NCBI GenBank assembly: GCA_030734395.1
Contig: JAUZTG010000041.1
Location: 1,550,001-1,614,000 of the forward strand
DNA length: 64,000 nt
Source: Sarocladium kiliense
Lineage: Eukaryota > Ascomycota > Sordariomycetes > Hypocreales > Sarocladiaceae
Direction: 5' to 3'
This document shows positions 22,900 to 35,142 of this stretch, piece after piece. Below the pieces are notes generated by a model that was not told the DNA's origin, made no database searches, and worked only from the letters and a program-made list of their open reading frames with translations. The translations under genes were made by a program, and so were the position numbers. Every line of letters begins with the position of its first letter. Within the stretch, counting starts at the first letter, position 1.

Positions 22900-24339
22900 T
22901 TAGATCTTTGCCTTCCATGTCAAGCCTGTTGCAGCTAATCTTGAGGCTGCAATCGTCAGAGAGGAGCAAAGCATGACGCCCCCTACCCAGAGTTGTGCTC
23001 CCACGTACTGTCCTCCCATGTGATCGATGATAGCTCCTCCCGTCGGCGGTCCAGCCAGTGTTCCAAACGCACAAATCGTTGCCACCATGCCGAATCTCGT
23101 TCCCATCTTCCGCGGGTCTTTGGTGAGGCTTGCCAGGGCACCGAGGAAGATGCCCTGACTGGCACCAGTAATGATGCCGAGGAAGGCGCTGAAAACGTAC
23201 ATATCTGTCCGCGTGCGTACACCAATCCAACCGAACAGAATCGCAGCAAAGATGGCTTGAAGGATGGCAAAGGCGTTGATGGGGCCGATGTATTTGTCTG
23301 CGACATATCCCACGATGGGTCGGGCAGGAAGGCCCATGGCGTTGGTAACGAGTAGAAGACTCACCGCCTCAACGGTGGTGAACCCGACAACGTTCCTCGC
23401 ATAGCTATTGATCTATTCGAGCAGTGTCAGTATTCGCTTTAGCCCTTGTTGACGACAAAACATGGCCTGACTTACGTAGAACAGGGCAAAGTACACGCCA
23501 TAGAAGTTGAGAAACGATCCCAACGCGAACAGACAATACGGTAGCTCTCTGAAAGCTGGCCAATCAACGATATCACCTGACCTTCTCGGTGTCACTCGCG
23601 GCCGCAGCAACAAGTTGGCAAGAATAGAGAAAAAAAGCATCAAGAACCCAACGCATCGCATCGCCCACGGGAACCCAATCTTCGGCGTCAAGTACTGAAT
23701 TGTGGACGGGAACACCAACCCACCGACACTCGATCCACAGGCTCCAACAGCGAGTGCAAACGCCCTTCTCTTCTGGAAGTACGACCCCGCGACGGTGATA
23801 GCCGGCATGAATACCAATCCCATTCCCATCCCGAGACAAACGCCCTGCGCCAGCAATATCTGCCAGTACTCCGTCGCCAAGCTTGTCATGAATGTCCCAA
23901 ACGTGGCCAAAGCACACCCCGCACCCGCAGTCTCCCTCGCATAGCCTGCATCGGTGAGACGGCCTGAAATGGTGCACATGGCGAAGACGATGAAGACCTG
24001 AACGGAGCCGATCCAGGAGACTTGTGCGGAGGGAAGCTTGAGAGTGGATGTGTAATGAAGTTGGGACACGCCGAAGGAATAGGTTGTTCCCCATGTGAGG
24101 GCACTGACCAGCAGGCAGGCAAGAACTTGGGACCAAGCGCGAAGACCGCCGTCGGGTGGTGGAGGAGGTGTGGTTGTGTTCGAGGTGTGCCGTCTCGCTA
24201 GGGAGAGATCTTGCTCCGGTTCATCTGGTTGTGAAACCTCAGGGACGTCCGTGGCCTCTGTCCTCTTTTCCTCTTCATCCAGTGATGTTGTCGACATTGT
24301 CGTTGGTGTTGGACCCCCTTTAGGGAAGGCTTCAGACAT
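22900..24339 (-). CDS. MFS transporter, monocarboxylate-porter (MCT) type
   Basis: Two exons, 24339-23476 and 23412-22900, with a 63-nt intron (GTAAGT...ATAG), give 458 aa. The acidic N-terminal cytosolic tail (about 65 aa) is followed by the hallmark PPDGGLRAWSQVL at the start of TM1, as in fungal MCT homologs such as yeast Mch and Esbp6. Twelve helices can be traced, including FGVSQLHY, WIGSVQVFIVFAM, GVCLGMGMGLVFMPA and the FNYGVYFALFY-like TM7, with the ARPIVGYVADKY loop between TM8 and TM9. Family members move monocarboxylates or related compounds across the plasma membrane or vacuole; the substrate cannot be read from sequence. The frame opens upstream without ATG, so the Met at 24339 is the start. 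No metabolic gene cluster surrounds it, although BNA7 lies tail-to-tail. Confidence 0.88.
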
Positions 24340-26830
24340 GATCGTGTAAGTCAGTGCCAATATAGTACTTCCACGATAGTCGTAGGTATGACTGGTAGTT
24401 ATTTTCGGTGAGAGGTGGCACCTCTCTCTGCTTTATAGATTTTGCATATGCGTATATTATTCACAGGCCATCTTCTAGTGACTGATATCTCCCGGGAACA
24501 TTAACTCAGACTTGAATGCGGCTCCAACCGGGCCATCAAAACTCATTCCCGACCATCGGGTTTGCCAAAGCCGATAGCCTTCTCTTCGTCTAGATGCATT
24601 CGACAAACCTCCGAAATAAGCAATCAATTTCCAGAAACGGGAAAATGCATCATCTTTGATTATGTGAGATGCAGTCATGGTTTCTGGCTTGCTTGGTTTG
24701 CAAGCCGTGAGGTGAAGCTCGAGTGGTCTGGCCAATTGACTGTTCAGGCTGCATGGTCCGGTGTGACGGTAATGGCAGACAGTCCCAGGCTAGGACACCA
24801 GCTTCTTCGCGTCTGATCCTGAAAACCGATGACAGTTCAGGTACGTAATAAGAAGTCCATTATTTTTACTCATTGTCGGATAGTAGCGGTTCATTCCCAT
24901 TGATTTTCTCCATCCTTCGATTTATTCCCGCTTCCAAGACCCACGGTTCATCAGAGCCGAATTTTCTCGAAAGCAAACCTGAGCCTAGCCCACTCAGCCT
25001 CGTCCGCGCTTCTCCAGTAACCCCACGTCAACAAACTCAGATGGTCAGAAAGTCACAGTTAAATTGAAGCAGCATTTTATATGTAGAAAACTACACACCA
25101 TTGTCTCTGGATTGAGTCCCATGCGCACCAGAGAATCCGGAGGGTCGGAGAAAAGTGGAGTGCAGGGTAGCCCGACACATTCCCCGCTTTTACTCTCTGC
25201 CTCCGACATCCGGCTCCGGCGCGGCGCGGTGCGGGCGGGTGTCAAAACCATTTTCCTCCTAACCCAGTTCTGCTGGGTCTCCAGATTGGCGGCTACCACC
25301 CAACTAACCCACACGACCATGCAACCATGATTAATCCGATGCAGCACGCCGCACATACCATCGCAATGAGTTTTCGTCAATACTACCTTGCCCACGAAAA
25401 ATATTTTCAGCGACCTGCAGCCCTCGCCTGCCCCTCCCCTCACCAAACTCCCAGTCCCGGTCGCGGGGTAACTCAAACAAATGACGTCGCGCCGGCCACT
25501 CACGTGATCAGACCACCTCCGTCTACCCGACCAATCGGCACCGAAAAGGTCTCCACTCTCAGCCGCGATGCCGGCCGAGAACTTAACCTAAAGCAGTAAC
25601 GGCGGGCCTTGGTCTCAACGACCCTGTAGGGTGTAAGCAAGGGTTTGTGTCAAAATTAGGAAATAAAGTCGATTTGATCGTTGTGTTAGTGCGGGTTTCC
25701 ATTTTGGCGGCCTTGCACCTGGTCACCCTAATTGCCGAAGGAAGGAAAAATATTCGTCGCGCGCATCGCAGTGTTGTCGCGCATCGAAAACAATTCGTGG
25801 AAGCGTGTCGCGCTGGGTTAGCTGTTTGTTTGTTGTTCATGGGGATTGGAGGCGCAGTCCGATTAAGCGCGCGCGCGTCCATGTTTCATCCACGACACCA
25901 AGAGCCGAAGTCGCATCCAATCCTTCCTCCTGTGGCCGCTACACAGGAGAGATCAGGGCGGGACCGTGAGCGTCGCATGATGAATCGATTGCGCTATCAA
26001 CTTCTCGAAACCCATCCTAAGGAACGACAAAAGAAGGAAAGTTCAGTAGAGGTAAAACAAAGAGCCAGAGAGAGCCAACCAGCCATCCGATCATCCGTCC
26101 ACACCGTGCTCCCCTCCCTGCCCGCAATACCAGATTAAAATCAGCCCTGAGCACCGGCGGTAAAAGCAAATCATAGCGCTTGCACTCGCGCCTCCGCGCG
26201 CTCTATCTTCCTTCCTCGAATCAACGCGACAAGCGTACACTGCTCTTGCATTGGTTTCGCCGTCTTCAACACCTCTGACAGCCGCGATCCCTCAAAGAGC
26301 TCATAGTAGGCCGCTTTCGAAGGCAGCCTTTTAGCTCGTTATGACCCTCTCTGCCGCATCAGGCACCCCGAATAAAGGTACCCACGTAGTATGAGCAGCG
26401 GTGTGCTCAGCTCTGCTTTTGGCACCAAGTCTGACCACCACACCCCCAGAGTCAACCCCGCAGGTGGTTCTCTGCCACCAATCCATCTCGTTTGTTTCGC
26501 CATCGTTACCAGGAACAGAAGATAGCACAAACGTCAAACGCCAGCACACACGTTCTGTCAAACGCCGGGAGAAGGAGTGTGATAGTCCAGACAAGACTTT
26601 CGTAAATACATGATGTGGAAAAAAGCCGACTGTAGTTCAAAACATTTCGTGGAATGCTCGAGAGCCAGATAGAAACATGCGCAAGTCAAGTCGAAATCAA
26701 AAGTCGGTGAGAAAACAGCAAAATAGACTGGTCCACCGTGAAGAAGCAGTTGAGCGGACCATAAGGTCGTCAGGCGCATTCCAGTAAAGAAGACGCCACG
26801 CTGGCTTACTGCATGGCCAAGAACTCAAAG
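24340..26830. other. non-coding spacer with promoter-like island
   Basis: 2.5 kb between the MFS start and the stop of the zinc-cluster gene. An island of GC-rich DNA (about 25195-25240) is followed by a cluster of TF-type sites at 25482-25535. Downstream are GCGC-rich repeats (two GTCGCGC...ATCG copies near 25756-25786 and alternating GC at 25866-25877). ORFs such as 25647-26138 open at GTG and resemble nothing known. The last 0.45 kb is the likely 3' UTR of the minus-strand gene. Confidence 0.5.
25482..25535. promoter_or_regulatory. CRE, TCACGTGA and CCAAT motif cluster
   Basis: Within 54 bp: TGACGTC at 25482-25488 (CRE/bZIP type), the palindrome TCACGTGA at 25500-25507 (bHLH/Cbf1 type) and CCAAT at 25531-25535. 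Such clustering marks active fungal promoters, yet the nearest annotated start (MFS, 24339) is 1.1 kb away and no plus-strand gene was recognised downstream. Motifs are seen directly; function is inferred. Confidence 0.45.
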
Positions 26831-28803
26831 TCACCGCTTGCGCTTCTTAGACTTATCGAGCACAGGCGCTGGAGCTCCCATCAGGGGGACAGCCGCAGCG
26901 ATAGGCGCGGCGGGGAGAAGGCCAGGCTGCACGACGGGCGCCTCATCCTTCTTGATTGGGACGCCCATGTGTCGACCATAGCGACCCTTGCGGCCATTGC
27001 CCTCGTCCTCGCTGATGCATTGCTCTGCCGACAGTCCAGCATCCTTGCAACGACCGCAAGGGCGTTGACGATCGCAACCTTTCTTGCTCTTGCGGCAACG
27101 CTGACAGCGAGGCTTGCTGGACAAGTCTGGTTGCTCATCATCGCCAAGCTGAGAGACTTGGCCGCTGGAAGCAATAGACTGTTTGCGCGAAGCAGTGGTG
27201 GAAGCCGGGGACATGGGCACGTCGGTCGTTAAGGCTGGCTTCTTCACCTTGGAAGCGCCTGGTGGCTTGGGAGCCTTTGCGGGCTTTGCGCCAGCTGGGC
27301 GAGGAATAGGGACATGGCTCTTGGGCTTCGTGCTGGGCTTGGTTTTGGTCTTCTTAGGGTCAAGATCCGTGGAGAATTGGCCATCTTCAGTCTTAATCGT
27401 GGTACCGAATGGTGGTGGCATAAAGTGCGCATCTGGTGTCTGATATACTGAGCGAGCAGCACCAGAAGCGTCAACCTTTTGCCGGCGAGCAGCAGGGAAG
27501 TCAGTCTCGTCTTCGCTGTCGACATCACTTGTGGCGCCGGTAGACGATGCGGCATCGGCCCTGCCACTGAAGGTATCATCCAGCGTGGAGGCACTCGTCC
27601 GTCCGTGAGAGATGTTTGACATCTCGCCCAACCGCATTAACTGAAGGGCAACATCCTTGTCCTCTTCAGACATGCAGCTACCGACAGTGGGGTCTGGCGT
27701 GGGAAGAATGCCCATGCCGTTGCCCATGCCGCTGCCATAGCTGATGCTACCGCGAGAGCGTCGAGAGTCATGGGCCGGGGTGGCATACATGCCTCCCTGG
27801 TTCAGGTTATGTGTGTAGTGTTGGGGCGACTGCATGGGACGAGGGTGCGTGAAAGGATTGTGGTTGGGTTGTGGGAAGGGCAGGGACGGTCGCTGATGCT
27901 CAATTCGGCGTGCGGGAGACACTGATGGATTTGAAGTTGCAGCGGGCATCTGAGGAGGCGCGAAGAGTGGCAGTTCCTGAGAAGTTTGATATTAGTATTT
28001 TGCTCATCCAGGAAGTAGGTCAAAGACCGCCTCACCGAGCTCTCGAACTTGGCCCGCTTTCGTCGACCACCTTCAACAATGTTCTCAACGCTGATGTCTG
28101 TGTTGCCAAGGTGATCTCTGCTCCTGCCGGAAGAGCTACCGGGTGCTCCATCACCACTGCTGTAACCATTCAAGCTGTCGCTATAAGCATCGACATGGCC
28201 ATTGTGCATGGGGGGACCGTTCCTGACGGAAGTGGAACGACCATTCTTTCCAGATGTGCTGGTAGAATGACTGCGACGTCCAAGAGCATTAGGGGACTGA
28301 CTCCGTCTTCTTGACAGCCTCGAGTCGGGTCTTGAGATCTCGGGAGCCTGCTGCAAGCTGGGGCGGGGACAGTATGGATCCACCTCATAGCAGGGTTGGT
28401 CTTCCATAGAGACAGGATGGAAGGTATGTGTAGAATAGGAAGCCGGAGGCGCAGGAGACTCCTCAATGACACGGATGTAGACCGTCATGTCATTGCGGAA
28501 ATTCTCGTAACGGGCGATGAGGGTGTTCCCTTGATCATCCTCAAAACTGACACCTTTGGATCCGGTGGGACCCGAGTACAAACCGTAGAAATTCTTGACC
28601 GTCGTCACAATGGAGTCTGTAGTATCATGAGGGTAAATGCGCACCCGCATGGGCAAGCGCGCACGATACTGAGGCGAGTCCAAGAAGAGAAGCTCAAAGG
28701 CGACATTCTTGGGGGCTGCTGGCTGCCGTGGCGAGGTGCTCTCGGCACTGGGGGCCCTTTCACCCAGGCCCACCGTGGCATTTGGTGGTGACATGGAAGC
28801 CAT
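26831..28803 (-). CDS. PB1-like N-terminus with C-terminal Zn2Cys6 zinc cluster protein
   Basis: Two exons, 28803-28036 and 27976-26831, with a 59-nt intron (GTGAGG...CTCAG, branch ATACTAAT), give 637 aa. Residues about 32-110 (FELLFLDSPQYRARLPMRVR, then a Tyr/Gly-rich beta-alpha segment and DMTVYIRVIEE) resemble a PB1/ubiquitin-like fold. Long Ser/Pro/Arg-rich disordered stretches follow, with basic RRKRAKFESS before the intron. The zinc cluster lies unusually near the C-terminus at 547-576, with spacing C-X2-C-X6-C-X5-C-X2-C-X9-C, then an acidic-to-basic GRKGRYGRHMGVP extension and a Lys/Arg tail (KSKKRKR), a likely NLS. No fungal transcription-factor middle domain is visible. Probably a nuclear DNA-binding regulator; targets unknown. 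I do not recognise a named ortholog. Confidence 0.82.
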
Positions 28804-31800
28804 TATGGTTGTGATAAATTTGTGTGAGAGGGAGAGAAAGGATGTGTTTCAATTGTAGAAGTCGATCGAGGAGTATCCGGCCGACAGTGGTGTTGTAGAA
28901 TGGATTGACGGTGTTGTAATGGTTGTGTCGAAAGCCCTTGCCAACCAGCGCTGGGAGGCGGTAGGCCCAAAGGGCAGTGACAGGGCAATGGGAGCCCCGA
29001 GACTTGAGAGTCAAACTCTTCACTGGCTGAAGTTCAGCTGGAAACCAGCTGATAGCCGGGATCAGGTCGTATCAAGTGTGTATGTAGTCTCGAAAGAGCA
29101 TTCGTGTCGATGATGTCGCTCGTAAGCGCCCGGGAGGAGCTGAGGGCCTTGGGTTGGGATGCCCTGCGACGAGGACGACGGCCAAAGTTGCGATCGAGAG
29201 TAAAGAGTGGTCCTGAGACGCAAATGAAGACTGTTAGTACAAGATGATGCTCCTGAAGACTGATCGATGTTTTCAATGAGGAAATAGGATGGCAGATAGG
29301 GTGTGCTGCTGGGACGGTGGTGGCCGCCTCAGAGCCTGAGGTGCTGATGGGATCGGCGGCATCAGGAAGACCGGCCCTGGGCGTGGAGGCAGTAGGGCAG
29401 GTTGGGAGAATGGGACGACTTGGATTTGGTGGAGGAAGGGATCGCGTATGGTAAATGAGCATATAGGACTCACTTGGATGGGTTCGAATGGGCGTGAGAG
29501 CAACAGAGGCGGTGCGAAGACGAAGATTGGCGAGAAGAGAGAGAGAACGAGAGAGAAGATGTGCGTGCAGAGAGAGGAGTGAGCGGTGGTGCAGCCAGAG
29601 CGGTTCCGTGGGCGAAAAGAGGAGCAGGCGGTTTCGTCGCAGACTGCCCACCTGCCGTTGGGGGGAACAGTGTCCGTTTACAGGGCGTTTAGTGGCCCCC
29701 CGACTCAGCTTCAGCGGACCAGACCTTCCTCAGCAGTATCCGCTGTAACCGCTGGAGGCCAAACCCTCACAGCAGGTTGCGTCGCTTCAGGATGTGCGCC
29801 AGCAGGGCCATCCTAAGGCCCCCTAGGTCAACCGACTCACCGCTGGCATCCGCTGGCATCCCTCTACGGCTTCAACTAGGCCCCTGCTCCAGCAGCCTAC
29901 AGCAGCACTACCGCTGGCCCTTGACAGGGGTGCGACTCGCATCAATGCGCCTACGATCTTTTCTTCCGGCTCTCTGCCTGTGGTTGACCCGCAGCAGTGA
30001 TGATGGCACGGCAAAAGACCTACCTGTCTTTGATGCGAGCACACAAGCGCAGACTGTGTGCGACGCTTTCAAGGTAGCAGCATCCATCATGATCATCATG
30101 GATGGCATGGCATGGCATGGCATGGCATGGCCCAGGGCCATGGTCTGGCATGACCTAATAAGCCCGGAAAGCCTACTACTACGACGACGTATGGCCGGCC
30201 ACCCCTCCCACTTCTCTTGAAACTCAAAACACATCCCATCCGTTCCGCTCCCGCGACAGTGAGCCTACGGTAGCTAGCACTGCAATCGCATATATGATGT
30301 GGCGGCATGACCTGGGCCCTTCTTTGCTGTCGATCCTGGGCTTTAGCCAAAGGTCCGCGTGCGGCCTGGGCGCGCGGGCAGTGGTCCTGCTAGCCCGTCA
30401 GTAGCTGGGGGGCGACGACTCGATGTGGGTAGCCATTGCATCCATGGAAGCCCATCCAGCATGTGTCGACGGCCGTAACAGTCATAATCAAACAACGTAC
30501 ATACAGTAGGTGCATCGACGAGAGAGGATGGATGCACGCCGAGACGACCCTGACCTGGATTCCTACCAACCACTTGTAGTACTAGCCCTTCCAATGGGTG
30601 CTCTAATCCCAATTGCGATTGCTGCCCATCAGATTGAAGCCTGGCAGATGGCGTCACTCGCAGACTGAGGTAGTCATCAGTGATGCGATGAATGAGGCCA
30701 TGGTCTGTATGGCGCACATTGTCCGTCGCCTTTACCATAGCTAGGATCTGCCTTCCTGTCCCCAGCCCTCCGACCTGTGGGTGGCCTGGGTTATACTGGC
30801 ACCTACGGCGATCCTCCATGTCTGGCAAGCCTGTCCGTCAGGGTTATCATTGTCTGCAGCACGCTCACTTGGGTGTGGCCCATCCGTGACGCTGACTGGC
30901 GACGGTCTATCCGTTGCGTCTCCGAGGTCGTGTGGCTAGCCGCCAAATCCCAGACACCCTTTAAAGAGAGAATGATGCTCCTTTTGTCTCTCGTCTTCAC
31001 GTCAATCGCAAACCGGTATTGGCCTAGGCGCTCGGACCTGACTTTTGTCTTACGCCGCCCGTGACCAGACACTTGCGACTTGCGCCAGCCACGAGAGCGC
31101 GCATAGCGTCTAGCTAATGAGGTCCGATTCCCTCCATTGCATTCTCTGTTGGCAGATAGGGCCCTGGCAAGAAAGAGGTGACATGCAACAAAGACGAGAC
31201 TCACGAGTGGACAAGCCTCCACTAGCCCATGTGCTACGCAAGAATGTGAACTGGCACTTGCAGAGACCTGCAGATGGGGCGTTTGTGTACGGGGGGCCAA
31301 GGCGCAGGCCTCTCTCCGAAGCTGGCGACACAGCACGGCACTGATGCGATCGCGCTGCGTAAAGCCGGCGCCGTGTGAACTTCAAAGTTCCTCAGACATG
31401 ATCGCAAAATGTACGCGACACAGTCCAGACCCCTTGGAAGCCCGATGGAGCCTGGATCATTGACTTGCTTGGCCGCCCTCGACGAGGATGAAGTCGGTGA
31501 TTCCGTGCGACCATGGGACAGCGCCAGCGAACGAGCGCCATCGTCGACCAATGGCGCATGACCGATGGCCACTACACCAAGCCCGCCTGTTTCCAGTGTG
31601 GCAGGGGGATCCAGCGCCCCGTCGCGAACGTGAGGGTAGCCAGCAACAGTGTGAATCATCTACCAGTAACATCCTGTGCTGGAACTTGGTGCGAAACTGT
31701 GTGCGCTTGTGTGGTGGGGACGAAGGCGCCCAGCAAAGTCGATATGCGAGAAAGGACGAGGCCTAGCCAGAGTCGTCTTTGCGCCCATGATAGACTTTTG

Positions 31801-34800
31801 AGCTCAATGGTTGGCGTGGGAGGAGCGCCAGGATGCGCCGTAACTTGCCTTGTTCATCTTGTGCCCGTAATGGTAGAGGTAAATTTCCATACAGTCCATG
31901 TCTTCCGCCCTCTGTTGGGGAGGACTGGAACAGGGGGAAATCCCGCGACTGGCTGCCAACATGCGGATCGAGGTGGCGGTACGCCATCTAATCCAGTTCC
32001 TACCACACAATGCGTACCCTTCCGGACTTAGCCCTGCGTAGACAAATGATAGAAATGTTTTCATCTGACAGCGACACCCGCTTACTGGACCAAGGAGCGC
32101 ACACCGTCCCTGTTGGATGAACGGCTGGACGGCTGGACGGCTGGCATGATACGAACAGTAGTACTGCCCACCTGGCCGACAAACCTTGTTGGATCAAATG
32201 TTTCGCTCCTCAATACCGGTCTCTGTCCACGATCAATACGCCCACATGGCTCGTACAACAGCCTCCCATGTCGGCCATCCAGGTGGCCATAGCCTTATCG
32301 GCCCTTGCTGCCCATCCAAAGGCTTAAGACACTCTGGATTGGTCTGACCACTGACTGCTGGCACAGCGAATGTGAGTAGAGACTGTAAACGATCCTCGTG
32401 ACGCAGCGAAACCTGGTCTCTTTTGCGTATCATCGCGTGCGCCTGCCAGGGATCAGCTGCGACTTCGGGTCGACTTCATAGCATTGATTGGACTGATGGA
32501 GAAGGTCACGGCCACGCCTTCGCCAAGATGCGTCGTTGGCCTCGCTGGCAGATCGTTCTCCGCCGACCTAAGGAGCCGTCGAATTCTACACTGGTCTGAT
32601 GCTGATCCGGGATCTGGGTCTCGGAGGCGATTAGTACGCATGGTGCTGTCTCCAGCTACCTCCGATTGGGACCCTGCGACAACTTACGGTGTGCAAGGAG
32701 AGGTGTGCCTGTGACTCTACGTTGGTGCATGACAGCCCAGCAAGCCATCTGCAACCACCACACACAGTTGGTGGATTCCAGCTTGGTTCTGCGACCACAG
32801 CCGTTTTTGCGCCAGTATCGCGCCGCGAACCTGATACCCAGGATTTGGATGAAGGTTCATTTGCGTTTGCGACACGGACAACCAAACTCGACCTAGCAGT
32901 ATTGTCTCAGGCGCTGGAGCTGCCATTGTAGCTGCTATTCGAGGTGATATGCCGCCATGGCTTCCACTGAGTTGTCGTAATCCGCGCATCGCTTTTGAAC
33001 CGAAAGAATGCCTCTATGTCATCTTGGTGTGAGGTTGCAGGCATATTTCTCAGACGGTCCGCCTCAGCCAGCGGTAATTCTAAGGCAACTCACAAACCAG
33101 CTATATGTCCTATAACCTTCTTTTCTCCATGACTCCCAAAGCATAAGGCCGGCCTTAGAGTGTGTTGTGGTCGCACGAGGATTTGGACAGCTATCAGCGG
33201 ATTGCGGAGCTCAACATCCCTCATGCGACAGAGTTTGCGGAGGGTGGGAATGATGGGTGCATTGACGTGAGCGGTAATGCGGGCGATCTGCGCGCAATCC
33301 GGCCGGCAGAAATCCAGAATCAGCCACCATGCCATCACAATCCTTTGGTCGAGTTCTTGACGACATTCAGTGACGGCCTGAGCGAGTTCGAAGGTTTAAA
33401 AACAACACCTGCAGGTTGCGCAACGCCTTGCTCTTTGCTTTCTCGGTATCCAGAAGAGTGATGACTTGAGCGGTGTGTGGGCAGAACTCCGGGTTCCTGC
33501 ACTCTCACTAATTATATTCGACCGATTCATGGGTCTCTCGATCCCTCCGAAGCCTCGATAGATTATCAAGCCTGCCTGGTCCTGACGAAGTCGGATTGTT
33601 AGCGAAGTCACACTGGAGAGGGGGGCAGTCTTAGTGCCGAGCTGCGTGGCTGGTGTGGATGGTGAGGGGTGAAACCCCCAGCTTCCGGAACAGGAGCTAT
33701 ACAGCCGCGATGTCGGCTTCCGAGGATTTCTTTGCAAAGCTTCGATCACTACTTGTAGAGCATTTAGAAAACGGTCATCTTCCGTTGTCTCGCGGCAGTG
33801 GTCTTTGCCATAGACTAGCCAGGGCCGGGTCCAAATTGTCTTGGGTCAAGCTCGTGCATTGGTTCTCGTCGGCTAGTTGCTTGGTCGCCTAGAGAGCGGC
33901 CAGGCGCATACGCTTTCACGGCAACAACGTTCCTAACTGAGCAATTTGATGGGCCAGATGTTGCAAGTGAGACCCATTTCCATGCGTTGGGTATTGATTC
34001 TGCGATGCGCGATCCTGGCGCTCCCTGTTTCTGAAAGGACATTGCCTCCGTTCTTTCCTCGCTGGTATGGCCCTGGGCATTTAAAGAGATCACGTGCAGA
34101 CGCGGTGGGTTGGCGTTGCTCTGACGCGATCAACCCGTGGGATGCAACCCCAGTTCGCCATCGCTCGACCACCTCTCGACCTGAGCTGAAACTTGATTAG
34201 GGGATACAGATAGCATACATACAATGCATATTGAAGTTTCAGGTGAATTAATACTCTTCAAGGCCTTACATCTGGGAACGAACGATAATACAAGAAGAAC
34301 AGAGGATTACAGTGAGACGCGACGTCCGGCCACTAGTCGAAATGCAGGTAAGCGCGGCTTCGTCATCGCTATCGCGGCAAATCCACGGAGAAACACCGTC
34401 CCCGGGTCGACAACACCAATACGCGTGGGGACCGCGGGCTGGTCCGTGCGCTACATGCCAGTTTATGCAGACCCAGCGCGGGTCTTGTGCACAGCGCCAA
34501 TGGGCCAGCCAGCCGGGCATATGCTGGCCTAGCTGTCATAAACAAACAACAGCTTGCACAGAGCTCCTAATCCCGGCCAGATATTCTAATCTTATGAGCT
34601 TCTCGTCATCTGCATGCATCTGCACACCACACCAAACAACTGCTTGTCAACGCCGACACGCTTTTTTCTTCCTGTTCTTTTCCATCCCGGCTTTCCATCA
34701 GGCGATTTCCAGTACGATCCTCTCGCGTTTTGGTAGTTTCCTTCTTGGGCACCTTCTCTGGCTGCCGGAAATTCGCCTCACCAGCAACAGCTTTGGTCGA

Positions 34801-35142
34801 ACCTTGGTCTAGTCGCTCCCCTATCGAAGCCCGGACCTCCAGGCCAATTTCCAGCCTGACGACTCCCTGGCCTCACCAACTCTTCCTGGCTCTGCAATCT
34901 CGCCCAAGGCTAGCCCGTGTGCACGTTGTCTTTCCAGCTTCTGTCGACAAATTCGTTCCCATCACGCGCTCGCCGTTTTCTTTGGGCGGCTCACCTCTGT
35001 ACACTTGAGTATCCCAACTGATTCATGATATCGTCGACGCGACGGTGACTGGTGCGATTGGAATACCATCACGCTTCAACCTGGTTTCGCGTTACAGCAG
35101 AGCTTTTCAATAGCTATACACATCCACCCGTCAGTTCCCGCA
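28804..35142. other. 6.3-kb non-coding region upstream of two genes
   Basis: Runs between the divergent zinc-cluster gene (-) and cyclin B gene (+). The left 0.9 kb (to about 29650) is AG-rich on the plus strand and looks like a long minus-strand leader. The right 0.6 kb (34540-35140) is pyrimidine-rich and looks like the cyclin leader. The middle holds only short ORFs on both strands, plus small tandem repeats (CATGG x5 at 30106-30130; GGCTGGAC x2.5 near 32123-32145; GCTGGCATCC x2 near 29843-29863). There is no transposase, reverse transcriptase or RIP-like AT enrichment. It may contain long regulatory leaders or non-coding RNA; nothing decisive. Confidence 0.5.
30106..30130. repeat. CATGG pentanucleotide tandem repeat (5 units)
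   Basis: Five perfect CATGG units in tandem, preceded by a CATCATGATCATCATGGATGG stretch and followed by CCCAGGGCCATGG. The run lies in the large non-coding spacer and is a plausible length-polymorphic microsatellite. Confidence 0.85.

Noticed and set aside
25647..26138. 163-codon frame with a hydrophobic N-terminal stretch
   Set aside because: It opens at GTG, has no family resemblance, and the hydrophobic part is short and flanked by GCGC-rich repeats. Kept only as part of the orphan-promoter question.
29034..29651. 205-codon minus-strand frame upstream of the zinc-cluster gene
   Set aside because: Its Ser/Leu/Pro-rich composition follows from a CT-biased leader; no domain.
29700..34500. 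Possible RIP-mutated transposon relic in the gene desert
   Set aside because: RIP leaves AT-rich, TpA-rich DNA; this DNA is GC-balanced, and no reverse transcriptase, integrase or transposase motif or terminal repeat was seen.
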